A DNA stretch of 18,657 nucleotides. Source: an uncultured Collinsella sp. (GTDB taxonomy: Bacteria > Actinomycetota > Coriobacteriia > Coriobacteriales > Coriobacteriaceae). The position numbers and the translations under genes were made by a program. Positions 6,031-13,581 of the stretch are shown piece after piece. Below the pieces are notes generated by a model. That model made no database searches, was not told the DNA's origin, and saw only the letters and a list, made by a program, of their open reading frames with translations. Where the stretch lies: contig URXE01000047.1 in the NCBI GenBank assembly GCA_900551815.1, positions 1 through 18,657 on the forward strand. Direction: 5' to 3'. Each line of letters begins with the position of its first letter. Position 1 is the stretch's first letter.

Positions 6031-7638
6031 TTAGTGACGGAAGTGGCGGGCGCCCGTAAAGACCATTGCGATGCCATGCTCGTTGCAGGCCTGGATGCTC
6101 TCGTCGTCGCGCTTGGAGCCGCCGGGCTGAATGATGCAGGTCACACCATGCTCGGCAAGCACGTCGACGTTGTCGCGGAACGGGAAGAATGCGTCGCTTG
6201 CGCAGGCAAAGCCGCCCTTCTCCACGCCCTCGCGCTCGCAGAAGTCCTCGGCACGCTCGCAGGCCAGCAGCGCAGAATCCACGCGGTTGGGCTGACCCGG
6301 GCCCATGCCAATGCCGGCCTTGCCCTTGGAGACCAGGATGGCGTTGGACTTAACGCCCTTGCAGACCTTCCAGGCAAACTCGAGCTCGGCCATCTCGGCG
6401 TCGGTGGGCTTGCGGTCGGTGGGGAACGTAAAGGTCGCGGGATCCTCGGTCACGTGGTCGACCTCCTGCACCAGCATGCCGCCGTCGACGGAGCGCAGCT
6501 CCACCTGAGCGCCGTGGTCCACGCCGCCGGTAGCCAGCACGCGCAGGTTGGGGCGCTTAGCCATGCGCTCGAGCGCCTCATCGGTATAGCTCGGGGCGAT
6601 GATGACCTCGACGAACTGCTTGTTCTGATCGGCAAAGTGCTCAACCAGATCAAAGGGAACCTCGCGGTTGCAGGCGATGATGCCGCCAAAGGCGCTCTTG
6701 GGATCGCAGGCGAAGGCGCGGTCGTAGGCGGCCGTGATGTCCTCGGCAACGGCAGAGCCGCAGGGGTTCTGGTGCTTGAGGATCACGCAGGCCGGCTCGT
6801 CGAACTCGCGGACCAGGTTCCAAGCGGCGTCGGCGTCCAGATAGTTGTTGTAGCTGAGCGGCTTGCCCTGGATCTGCTCGGAGCCCACGAGCGGGAACTG
6901 CGAGCTCGCGGTGTTCTCGCAGCCCTCGGCAAAGCGGTAGACCGTAGCCTTCTGCTGAGGATTCTCGCCATAGCGCAGGTCGTCGACCTTCTCCAGCGAG
7001 ATCTCGAGCTTGGCAGAGGTGTCCGCCACGTCGCTTGCCTGGGCGGCAAGCCAACGGGAGATAGCCGTGTCGTAGGCGGCGGTGGTCTGGTAGACCTTCA
7101 CCTGCAGGCGACGACGGGTGGAAAGCGTGGTGCAGCCACCGGTCTCGCGCATCTCGGCCAGGACGGCATCATAGTCGGCCGGGTCGGAGATGACGGTAAC
7201 GCTCGCGGCGTTCTTGGCGGCAGAGCGCAGCATAGAGGGGCCACCGATGTCGATGTGCTCAATGGCATCCGCGAAGGTGACCTCGGGGTTGGCGACGGTC
7301 TTCTCGAACTCGTACAGGTTGACGACGACCAGGTCGATCAGCTTAATGCCGTGCTGAGCGGCCTCCTGCATGTGCTGCTCGGAATCGCGGCGGGCAAGCA
7401 GTGCGCCGTGAACCTTGGGATGCAGCGTCTTGACGCGGCCGTCCATCATCTCGGGATAGCCCGTGAACTCCTCGATGGGGGTTACGGGAACGCCCGCGTC
7501 CTCGATGGCACGAGCCGTGCCGCCCGTAGAGATGATCTCGACGCCAAAGTCGTCAACCAGCGTCCGTGCGAAATCGACGACGCCCGTCTTATCGGTAACC
7601 GAGATCAACGCGCGTGCGATCTTCACATCAGATCCCAT
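6031..7638 (-). CDS. purH: Bifunctional AICAR formyltransferase / IMP cyclohydrolase
   Basis: PurH carries out the last two steps of IMP synthesis: formylation of AICAR with 10-formyl-tetrahydrofolate, then ring closure of FAICAR. The 535-residue length is normal. The N-terminal MGS-like cyclohydrolase domain (about 8-200) shows ISVTDKTGV, ISTGGT, EEFTGYPEMMDGRVKTLHP and IDIGGPSMLRSAAKN. The C-terminal transformylase domain has LRYGENPQQ (221-229), the catalytic Lys288-His289 in KHQNPCGSA, VKSNAI, GQPNRVDS, ASDAFFPFRD and the closing MVFTGARHFRH. ATG 7638 has AGGAGG about seven bases upstream. It is divergent from the acetyltransferase gene; no other purine gene is in the window. Confidence 0.98.
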   Translation of the reverse strand: MGSDVKIARALISVTDKTGVVDFARTLVDDFGVEIISTGGTARAIEDAGVPVTPIEEFTGYPEMMDGRVKTLHPKVHGALLARRDSEQHMQEAAQHGIKLIDLVVVNLYEFEKTVANPEVTFADAIEHIDIGGPSMLRSAAKNAASVTVISDPADYDAVLAEMRETGGCTTLSTRRRLQVKVYQTTAAYDTAISRWLAAQASDVADTSAKLEISLEKVDDLRYGENPQQKATVYRFAEGCENTASSQFPLVGSEQIQGKPLSYNNYLDADAAWNLVREFDEPACVILKHQNPCGSAVAEDITAAYDRAFACDPKSAFGGIIACNREVPFDLVEHFADQNKQFVEVIIAPSYTDEALERMAKRPNLRVLATGGVDHGAQVELRSVDGGMLVQEVDHVTEDPATFTFPTDRKPTDAEMAELEFAWKVCKGVKSNAILVSKGKAGIGMGPGQPNRVDSALLACERAEDFCEREGVEKGGFACASDAFFPFRDNVDVLAEHGVTCIIQPGGSKRDDESIQACNEHGIAMVFTGARHFRH

Positions 7639-7712
7639 GCAGTCCTCCTGTCTGGTACGCCGCCGTGCTCTGTGAGTCGGTGATACGTCGATCTGCAGCG
7701 CTCGCGCAGCGG

Positions 7713-7734
7713 CATTGAAAATACTGATTCAATG
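7713..7734. promoter_or_regulatory. Candidate operator between purH and the acetyltransferase gene
   Basis: CATTGAA (7713-7719) and TTCAATG (7728-7734) are perfect inverted repeats with an 8-base spacer in the 276-base divergent region, 75 bases upstream of the purH start. The size suits a dimeric regulator. No known motif was recognised, and the promoters of the two genes could not be placed with confidence; CATAAT near 7850 is a weak -10 candidate for the plus-strand gene. Confidence 0.4.
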
Positions 7735-7914
7735 TAGCGCATCGAGCGCGACGATGCACCCCGCAACGCACGGCTGTGCAGAAAAAGCTTCGAGCGGGGG
7801 TTGCAGGAGCGCCACTGGGCACGGTGAGTTGATGGAACACAGGGGCACCATAATTAGATGCCAATGGCGTGGTAGAACTGTGCTCGATATGCATCCGCAA
7901 TAGAAAGAGGCACC

Positions 7915-8556
7915 ATGGTCTCGCGGGTTCTCTACCGACCGTTTGATACCGAAGATTTCGACGCCATCGCGCTGATCCTGCAGCAGCTTTGGCACAACAA
8001 CTCGGATAACGATGAGTATAACCGCCTCGAAGCCGCGTGCGACCTTGCCTACTGCCTTTCTTCCTCGACGTTTTCGCAGGTTGCCGTAATCGACGGTCAG
8101 GCGCGCGGCATTGCGCTTGCACGCGCAGGACAGAGCTCCGGCGCTAGCGTCAACGAACATTGGATGGATACTGAGCGTGCACTGCTGTCGCAGATGCGCG
8201 AGCTAGAACCCGAGTCGTGCGCCGAGTATCTCTCGTTTGTGCGCGCAACCATCCGAACCAACAACCGCCTGCTCGAAAGAAGCCCGTTGCCGCACGACAA
8301 CGAGGTCACGCTGCTTGCCGTGGATCGCGATGTCCATGGCCTGGGCGTTGGCACGGTTCTGCTCGACGCCGCGGTCTCGCACCTGTCCTCGCTTGGAGCG
8401 ACGAGGGCGCACCTGTACACCGACTCCAACTGCTCGTGGAAGTTCTACGAGCTGCACGGCTTTAAGCGCACGGCCACGCACCGCGCCAACCGCGAAGAGC
8501 GCCGCCACGCCATGCCGCGCGAAAGCTTCCTCTACGAGCTGGATCTAACCGTCTAG
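7915..8556 (+). CDS. GNAT-family N-acetyltransferase
   Basis: A 213-residue cytoplasmic acetyltransferase predicted to move an acetyl group from acetyl-CoA to an unknown amine. The acetyl-CoA pyrophosphate-binding motif is at 141-146 (HGLGVG) after the strand EVTLLAVDRDV, and the typical C-terminal ending is present (LYTDSNCSWKFYELHGFKRT). The region 60-130 is longer than in minimal GNAT proteins. ATG 7915 follows AAGAGG. It is a single gene divergent from purH, followed by one copy of the 46-base repeat. Confidence 0.88.
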   Translation: MVSRVLYRPFDTEDFDAIALILQQLWHNNSDNDEYNRLEAACDLAYCLSSSTFSQVAVIDGQARGIALARAGQSSGASVNEHWMDTERALLSQMRELEPESCAEYLSFVRATIRTNNRLLERSPLPHDNEVTLLAVDRDVHGLGVGTVLLDAAVSHLSSLGATRAHLYTDSNCSWKFYELHGFKRTATHRANREERRHAMPRESFLYELDLTV

Positions 8557-8573
8557 GCCCAGCAGCCATACCC

Positions 8574-8619
8574 AGTCGTTGGGGACGTTCTTAAATGACT
8601 AGTCGCTGGGGACAGTCTT
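8574..8619 (+). repeat. 46-base intergenic direct repeat, copy 1
   Basis: This copy matches 10762-10807 at 42 of 46 positions, in the same orientation. The unit is two similar 19-base halves (AGTCGTTGGGGACGTTCTT and AGTCGCTGGGGACAGTCTT) separated by AAATGACT. It lies between the acetyltransferase stop and the DUF2207 terminator. Confidence 0.85.
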
Positions 8620-8633
8620 CGTAGGTAGCGCAT

Positions 8634-8681
8634 AAAAAGGGGATGGGCTTTCCCCGACAGCTGTCGAGAAAAGCCCATCCC
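8634..8681 (-). terminator. Rho-independent terminator of the DUF2207 gene
   Basis: GGGATGGGCTT (8640-8650) pairs perfectly with AAGCCCATCCC (8671-8681), with the inner palindrome CGACAGCTGTCG (8655-8666). On the minus strand the stem is followed by CTTTTT (8639-8634). It lies 15 bases past the DUF2207 stop. Confidence 0.88.
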
Positions 8682-8695
8682 ATAGCTTACGACCG

Positions 8696-10639
8696 TTAGA
8701 ACGTTCCGCCGCCGCCTCCGCCGACGCCGCCTCCGCCGCCGCCCGAGAAGCCGCCGCCTCCGCCGCCGCTCGAGCTATCGGAACTCGAAGCCAGCTCACG
8801 GATGCTCTCGTGATACACGTCGTTAAACGAATCGAGCGGCGAATCGATACCGTAATGATGGTAGTACCACCAGTAGCAGGGGTAATTGTCGTAGAAACCG
8901 TCGGCCTCGCGCACCTCGGGAGGAACAGCCTCGGCAAGCTGACGCAGGACTTCCTTCGAAACGCCCAGCGCCACGCCCATCACCAGAAGTTTATTCCACA
9001 GGACCAGATCGCCGGGGACGGCTTCCTTTAGGCGCGTGAAGTCCTCGAGCCAATGCTTAAGCGCCTTGCAGCGCGCCGCCACCTCGGCGCCCTCCGGCGT
9101 AAAGCGGCGGAACGTAAGGCCCACGCCAATACCCACCAGCACAATCGGCACCGAGATAACCGCGGCGACAATGTTCGCGTGTGCGCCGTCGGTAAAGAAG
9201 ATGGATCCCGCGGGAACACAGGCGATCAGAATACCAAGAACCAGGCAAAACACCATTGCGACAATGCCGTCAGAGGCAACGTACTCGCTATCGGCCAGCT
9301 TGCCCTTAACGGTGTTCTGATAGTCCTCGAGCTTGTCGCCCACGGGCGTAGCGTGCTGCTTGACATAGTGCTGCAGCTCGTCGAACGTGCGCGAGCGATC
9401 GCCGTTCTCGTCGGGCTTAGCACCGGCAAAGAAGACCTTGAGCACCATGCGGTCAATGCCCTTGGCCGACTTCCAGCCCGCATCACTCACCGTCACGCGA
9501 TACGTCTGCTCTTCTTTTTCACGCCCCAACAGGCCCTTCTTGGCCTTGGTCACTGTCGCCTGCTCCAGCTTGATCACACGGTCGTCAGTGAGCTTCATGA
9601 GCGTTGCGATATATGCCTGATCGGGCACCTCGTTCCAGCTCATGAGGGCCGAAAGTACGGCGGGATGGTCGGCCGAAGGCACATCGCGGAAATATTCGTC
9701 CTGGAAAAGCGGCTTGGGCTTGCGGCGGCGCAGCTTGAGCGCAACGATTGTGCCGGTAAAGGCCACCGCCGCGACAACACTTAGCGCGGCAAGTGCATTG
9801 GCAATCATGCGCGCGCGGGCGCGGCGGGCGTTGGCCTCGTCGGCCCACGCCTTCTCCTCGCTCAGGATTGTCGGCATGCGCTCCTCGCTCGAAGCGGAAA
9901 GCCATGGCACCCAGTCGCTGGGGAAGGCGATGCGCGCCTCGGCGAATTCGCCCTGATGCACGCACGGAATGGTATAGGTGACCATGGGCTCATCCTCATC
10001 GAGCGACACGTCGCCCGTCAGCGGACCGTGGCCCCATGCGCGGAAGTTATCGCCCTTGACGGCCGCCGTCCCGGCAGCAGCATTTGCGAAGTACACTTCC
10101 ATCTCGACGTCATCGGAATCCGCGGACCAGCCGTCACCCACGAACTTCCAGTAGAGCTCGGCGGTATCGGCCCAGTTCATGACCGCACCGGTCATGGTGT
10201 AGCTCACGTAATAGATCGCGCTGTCGCCGCTCTCGTGGGGGCTGAAAACCTTGATCTTTACGCCGCCGTCGGACTGCTCAACCGTATAGACGCCAGAGTC
10301 GCCCTTGTTCGCGCTATCGACCCTGTTAAACGCGGTGTCGTCTTCCTCGACGCTCAGCACATTGACGCTCGCCGCGCCTCCCTGCTGGTTGGTGCCCGTA
10401 TTGATATCCCAATATACGCCGTTGATGTCGTCGTCGAAATCAAACTGGCGCCCCTCGACAACGGTCAACGACCCATCGGCCTCAACCGTGGCGCCGATGT
10501 AGGTTTGGCTCATGGAGTAGCCGTCGGCGTGTGCGGCGGCAGGCAGCAGCAACAACGCAAGCGTGACGAGTGCGCAGACGGAAGCGAATCGCGCGAATAG
10601 GCGGCGCTGCCGACAGGTCTTGGCAACGGGGACGTTCAT
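8696..10639 (-). CDS. DUF2207 domain membrane protein with poly-glycine tail
   Basis: A 647-residue predicted membrane protein of the DUF2207 family, whose biochemical role is unknown. Order of parts: signal peptide (1-38, cut likely after AHA), an extracytoplasmic beta-rich domain (about 40-275; YSMSQTYIGATVEADGSLTV), a transmembrane helix (about 279-302) followed by basic LKLRRRK, a cytoplasmic domain (305-455), two further helices (about 458-482 and 489-510), a second cytoplasmic domain, and a C-terminal tail of about 25 residues that is almost all Gly with Ser and ending in TF. ATG 10639 is chosen for its AAAGGATG ribosome site and because the signal peptide starts there; an earlier ATG would add 20 residues. 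It is monocistronic and bracketed by the 46-base repeat. Confidence 0.87.
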   Translation of the reverse strand: MNVPVAKTCRQRRLFARFASVCALVTLALLLLPAAAHADGYSMSQTYIGATVEADGSLTVVEGRQFDFDDDINGVYWDINTGTNQQGGAASVNVLSVEEDDTAFNRVDSANKGDSGVYTVEQSDGGVKIKVFSPHESGDSAIYYVSYTMTGAVMNWADTAELYWKFVGDGWSADSDDVEMEVYFANAAAGTAAVKGDNFRAWGHGPLTGDVSLDEDEPMVTYTIPCVHQGEFAEARIAFPSDWVPWLSASSEERMPTILSEEKAWADEANARRARARMIANALAALSVVAAVAFTGTIVALKLRRRKPKPLFQDEYFRDVPSADHPAVLSALMSWNEVPDQAYIATLMKLTDDRVIKLEQATVTKAKKGLLGREKEEQTYRVTVSDAGWKSAKGIDRMVLKVFFAGAKPDENGDRSRTFDELQHYVKQHATPVGDKLEDYQNTVKGKLADSEYVASDGIVAMVFCLVLGILIACVPAGSIFFTDGAHANIVAAVISVPIVLVGIGVGLTFRRFTPEGAEVAARCKALKHWLEDFTRLKEAVPGDLVLWNKLLVMGVALGVSKEVLRQLAEAVPPEVREADGFYDNYPCYWWYYHHYGIDSPLDSFNDVYHESIRELASSSDSSSGGGGGGFSGGGGGGVGGGGGGTF

Positions 10640-10761
10640 AGGCACATCCTTTGTCTGTGATACCAACAGCGTCATTGTCCCACGTTTACGGGCGCACATA
10701 ACGAATATCTAGGCGACCGGAGCGCCAAACGGGATGAAAGTCACGCCCGCCGCCAGCAGCT

Positions 10762-10807
10762 AGTCATTGGGGACGTTCTTAAATGACTAGTCGTTAGGGA
10801 CACTCTT
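10762..10807 (+). repeat. 46-base intergenic direct repeat, copy 2
   Basis: This is the partner of 8574-8619, with four mismatches. The flanks make a stem here: CTAGTCATT (10760-10768) and AATGACTAG (10782-10790) are perfect 9-bp arms around a 13-base loop containing GGGGACGTTC. The unit resembles REP-like palindromic elements moved by Y1 transposases, which is an inference; no such transposase is in the window. Confidence 0.85.
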
Positions 10808-10901
10808 TGGCATGGCATGCGCCAACGATAGATACCACTTCACAGCTCCGTCACAGGTGTAGCGGCTTTGTGTTGCCGCGACGCGCTCTGATTGAGCCCG
10901 C

Positions 10902-10957
10902 GGGCAAGGGGCATAAAGCAGTTGAGCGAAAACGGTTTGCCCCTTTGCCGTTCGCTC
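10902..10957 (+). other. Overlapping, mutually exclusive hairpins
   Basis: GGCAAGGGGC (10903-10912) can pair with GCCCCTTTGCC (10939-10949, one bulged base), while GAGCGAA (10924-10930) can pair with TTCGCTC (10951-10957). The two pairings cross, so the RNA could form a pseudoknot or switch between two states. No named riboswitch family was recognised. Confidence 0.4.
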
Positions 10958-10982
10958 GAGGATCATGTCCCCCTTTTCCGCG

Positions 10983-11018
10983 GAAACCCCGGCAGTTGCG
11001 AAGAGCTGCCGGGGTTTC
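10983..11018. terminator. Strong 13-bp hairpin, terminator-like
   Basis: GAAACCCCGGCAG (10983-10995) pairs perfectly with CTGCCGGGGTTTC (11006-11018) around a 10-base loop. T-runs are short (TTTC) on both strands, so the direction is uncertain. It is preceded by the palindrome TTTCCGCGGAAA (10976-10987, overlapping) and lies 137 bases before the GluQRS start. No protein gene ends next to it. Confidence 0.55.
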
Positions 11019-11141
11019 TGTCGTCTAAGGCGCCGAATTGATGGACAGGAATCAAAGCGCCGAGTCTGCGGCCCGCCATACGCAATGCGGGGCTTCGACA
11101 ACTTGCGGACCACAGTGACGTCTCCCCATCGCGCCCCGCGC

Positions 11142-11147
11142 TATACT
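11142..11147 (+). promoter_or_regulatory. -10 box placing a leaderless start on gluQ
   Basis: TATACT ends seven bases before ATG 11155, which puts the expected transcription start at the start codon itself, and there is no Shine-Dalgarno sequence. That arrangement is typical of leaderless mRNAs in actinobacteria. No good -35 is seen at 16-18 bases. Confidence 0.6.
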
Positions 11148-11154
11148 CGTCCGC

Positions 11155-12165
11155 ATGGATATCAAAGCACGCAACATAGCAACGCCCGCCGCGGACGCGC
11201 CAACGACGCCGGCCGCCTCTGCCCCCGCGCCCGTCGTGGGCCGTTTTGCCCCGTCGCCCTCGGGCCGCATGCACCTGGGCAACGTGTTCAGTTGCCTGTG
11301 CGCGTGGCTTTCGGCCCGCAGCCAGGGCGGCCGCATCGTACTGCGCATCGAGGACCTGGACGATCGCTGCAAGCGCCCGGAACTTGCCGCTCAACTGATT
11401 GACGACCTGGCCTGGCTGGGGCTTGAGTGGGACGAAGGCCCCTACTACCAGCACGATCGCCTGGACTTGTACGAGGACGCCCTGCACCAGCTGCAAGACG
11501 CCGGCCTCACCTACCCCTGCTTTTGCACGCGCGCCGAACTCCACGCCGCGAGCGCGCCGCACGCCAGCGACGGCACGCCCATCTATCGCGGCTCCTGCCG
11601 AGGGCTTTCGGCCGAAGAGGTCGCCCGCCGCAGTGCCCTGCGCGCCCCGGCCACGCGCCTGCGCGTGCCCGCCGTCGACGACCTCGCAGACGATGTGATC
11701 GAATTCGTGGACCGCACGTACGGGGCCCAATGCGAAGCGCTCGCCACCGAATGCGGCGACTTTTTGGTGCGCCGCAGCGACGGCGTGTTTGCCTATCAGC
11801 TGGCCGTGGTGGTCGATGACGCCGCCATGGGTGTTACCGAGATCATACGCGGATGCGACCTGCTTGGCTCCACACCACGCCAGATCTACCTGCAGCATCT
11901 GCTGGGCCTTCCCACGCCGCACTACGCGCACATTCCGCTGCTCATGTCACCGGACGGCCGCCGCCTTTCCAAGCGCGACCGCGATCTGGACCTGGGCGAA
12001 CTACGCGCCCGCTTTGGCACGCCCGAGGCACTACTGGGCTGGCTCGCCGGGCAAACAGGCATCGCGCCAGACACCACGCCGCGCTCTGCCGAGCAGCTGG
12101 TCGAGCACTTTAGCTGGAACGTCATCCGGGAGCATCGGGAAAACATCACTGTAACGGTCGAGTAG
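11155..12165 (+). CDS. gluQ: GluQRS-like glutamyl-Q tRNA(Asp) synthetase
   Basis: This class I synthetase paralogue activates glutamate and attaches it to queuosine at position 34 of tRNA(Asp) in characterised GluQRS enzymes. It has the catalytic core of glutamyl-tRNA synthetase but, at 336 residues, no anticodon-binding domain. Visible motifs: FAPSPSGRMHLGN (31-43, HIGH equivalent), RIEDLDDR (64-71), a zinc site Cys122-x-Cys124 with Tyr144-x3-Cys148 as in GluQRS, IRGCDLLGSTPRQ, and RLSKRD as the KMSKS equivalent. An Ala/Pro-rich extension of about 28 residues precedes the core. The start ATG fits the leaderless promoter at 11142. It is convergent with the phosphoesterase operon, with 15 bases between the stop codons. 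A truncated discriminating GluRS is less likely given the zinc-site pattern. Confidence 0.88.
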   Translation: MDIKARNIATPAADAPTTPAASAPAPVVGRFAPSPSGRMHLGNVFSCLCAWLSARSQGGRIVLRIEDLDDRCKRPELAAQLIDDLAWLGLEWDEGPYYQHDRLDLYEDALHQLQDAGLTYPCFCTRAELHAASAPHASDGTPIYRGSCRGLSAEEVARRSALRAPATRLRVPAVDDLADDVIEFVDRTYGAQCEALATECGDFLVRRSDGVFAYQLAVVVDDAAMGVTEIIRGCDLLGSTPRQIYLQHLLGLPTPHYAHIPLLMSPDGRRLSKRDRDLDLGELRARFGTPEALLGWLAGQTGIAPDTTPRSAEQLVEHFSWNVIREHRENITVTVE

Positions 12166-12180
12166 CCAGCCACCGCGCCT

Positions 12181-12906
12181 CTACGCAACATCCCAGGGCT
12201 GGAGTTCGTCGCCTAGGCGAACGATGCAGTCGTAGAGCACGGTGTGGCGCTCGGCCGGATTGGCATCCCGATGAAAATGTCCGTAGTACCAGCGCTTGTA
12301 ATCCAAGCGGTCTTCCAGCTCATCGAAAAATGCCGTAAGCCGATCAACGGCGGGGTAATTCCAGCCGGGTGCCGGATAAAGCGTGGGCGAAAGCATACGC
12401 GTGGAGCAGGTGTGGGTGACCACGTAGTCGACCTTCCAGCCCGCGCTGTCGAGCTTTGCCCGCGTCTCCTCAAAGTTGCGCTCGTCCGGCAGCTCCTGCG
12501 GCCACCAGCTGGAATACGGAATGCGGTATTCCTTGTCCACGCTCGTGGCGCCACCCATGGTAAAGATCATTGAGCCGTCGAGTTCAAAAACCTCGCCGCG
12601 CGTCAGGCGCCGTATGGGAGAGGTGTCCGACAGGCGCTGCGTCAGCCCGCCGTGCCACAGCTCCATGGGACGCTCCGCCCAGTGATCGAAACGCTCGTGG
12701 TTGCCGTCGACGAACAGCACGGTATAGGGGCGCGACTCCAGCCAGGCGATATCGACACATTCCTCGGCAGAGAAATCCCACGGAAAGCCAAAGTCGCCCG
12801 CGACAATAAGATAGTCGTCGCTCGTCATGCTATCCCCAAGCTCCCAATCGCGCAGCTTTTGCATGTCGAGGCCGCCGTGGACGTCGCCCGTCACATAGAC
12901 CGTCAT
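12181..12906 (-). CDS. Calcineurin-like metallophosphoesterase, second in the pair
   Basis: A 241-residue soluble phosphoesterase with the complete dimetal motif set: Asp8 and His10 (GDVHG), Asp38 (GDFG), Asn69-His70 (GNHER), His165 (VTHTC) and His210-x-His212 (GHFH). It should hydrolyse a phosphomonoester or phosphodiester; the substrate is unknown. Its ATG overlaps the stop of the upstream phosphoesterase in an ATGA (12903-12906), so translation is probably coupled. The two proteins share the fold but little sequence outside the motifs, so they look like ancient paralogues rather than a recent duplication. Confidence 0.9.
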   Translation of the reverse strand: MTVYVTGDVHGGLDMQKLRDWELGDSMTSDDYLIVAGDFGFPWDFSAEECVDIAWLESRPYTVLFVDGNHERFDHWAERPMELWHGGLTQRLSDTSPIRRLTRGEVFELDGSMIFTMGGATSVDKEYRIPYSSWWPQELPDERNFEETRAKLDSAGWKVDYVVTHTCSTRMLSPTLYPAPGWNYPAVDRLTAFFDELEDRLDYKRWYYGHFHRDANPAERHTVLYDCIVRLGDELQPWDVA

Positions 12907-13541
12907 CGGATCACCACTTCCCTCTTATAGGCTTCGAGGTCGTGCTCGACCTGCTCGTCGCCCGTGGCATTGACCCACCACGGCCATTTAACGCAACACA
13001 TCGGCTCGTCTGCCTGCGCAAACCAAGCTTTGAGCTCCTCCAAGCTCACCGGGGCGTAGCTGTTGGCGTCCACGCCCACGTCATAGCGCAGCAGTCCCTG
13101 CCTGCGGTTGAACTCGTTGTATGCGCCGCCGCAACTGTGGATATGCCCGTGCAAATGCCAGCTGCCGTGCGACATGCCCTGCCAGTCGACCATGGGATAG
13201 TGGCTCAGCACGATTTTTTGGCGGTTGATCTTGAGCGCGCAAATGGGCGGCTCGACGATAAAAGCATCCGCTACCGCAGGCTGCGTCCAGTCTTTGTCGT
13301 GGTTGCCGGGCAGCAGATGGACGCGCTTGCAGGCAATGCTTTTGCGCAACTCGTAGGCGTCTTGGACCGTCATCTTAAAGCTAAAGTCACCCAAGATGTA
13401 GAGCTCGTCATCCGCAGCAACCTTGCTGTTAATGTTGGCGACCATGGCATCGTTCATCTGCGCAACAGTCGACCAAGGCCTATCGCTAAGCCGTAGCATG
13501 TTCTCGTGTCCAAAGTGAGTATCGCCGGTAAACCAGATCAC
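12903..13541 (-). CDS. Calcineurin-like metallophosphoesterase, first in the pair
   Basis: A 212-residue soluble metallophosphoesterase of the type with a GDTHFGH opening: Asp7 and His9, Asp52 (GDFS), Asn80-His81 (GNHDKD), His114 (SHYP) and HGHIH at 131-135. The GTG at 13541 is preferred because AGGAGG stands five bases upstream; an ATG at 13571 would add ten Gln-rich residues and has no ribosome site. It follows the small membrane protein gene by 40 bases and overlaps the next phosphoesterase by four. The substrate is not predictable. Confidence 0.9.
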   Translation of the reverse strand: MIWFTGDTHFGHENMLRLSDRPWSTVAQMNDAMVANINSKVAADDELYILGDFSFKMTVQDAYELRKSIACKRVHLLPGNHDKDWTQPAVADAFIVEPPICALKINRQKIVLSHYPMVDWQGMSHGSWHLHGHIHSCGGAYNEFNRRQGLLRYDVGVDANSYAPVSLEELKAWFAQADEPMCCVKWPWWVNATGDEQVEHDLEAYKREVVIR

Positions 13542-13581
13542 GGGGACCTCCTGTTGCTGCGGGGTATCCATCCCTTAGGGC

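Larger units (their letters stand above)
10640..11154. other. 515-base intergenic region with structured DNA and no clear gene
   Basis: No convincing protein gene is seen here. It holds the DUF2207 promoter side (not placed), the second 46-base repeat (10762-10807), three successive hairpins (10902-10957, 10983-11018, 11029-11061) and a TATACT box directly before the next gene. Open frames across it (for example 10807-11028) have neither ribosome sites nor protein-like composition. A small structured RNA transcribed toward the terminator-like hairpin at 10983-11018 is possible. Confidence 0.5.

Noticed and set aside
5758..7683. 641-residue open frame on the plus strand
   Set aside because: It lies antisense to purH, whose motifs are complete. 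The composition (Gly/Leu/Val/His-rich, no domain) is what high-GC antisense frames give.
9911..9925. Third copy of the CAGTCGCTGGGGA repeat
   Set aside because: It is a short match inside the DUF2207 coding sequence (FPSDWVP) and does not extend to the rest of the unit.
10807..11028. 73-residue open frame in the intergenic region
   Set aside because: There is no ribosome site, it runs through strong hairpins, and the composition is basic and Pro-rich, as expected of non-coding GC-rich DNA.
11020..11110. tRNA-like look on the minus strand (TTTGATTCC near a GGCGCC end)
   Set aside because: No 5-bp T-stem and no matching acceptor or anticodon arms can be drawn; it folds instead as a simple nested hairpin (11029-11061).
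10963..11931. 322-residue open frame on the minus strand
   Set aside because: It overlaps the GluQRS coding region in antisense and has no motif; the GluQRS motifs are decisive.
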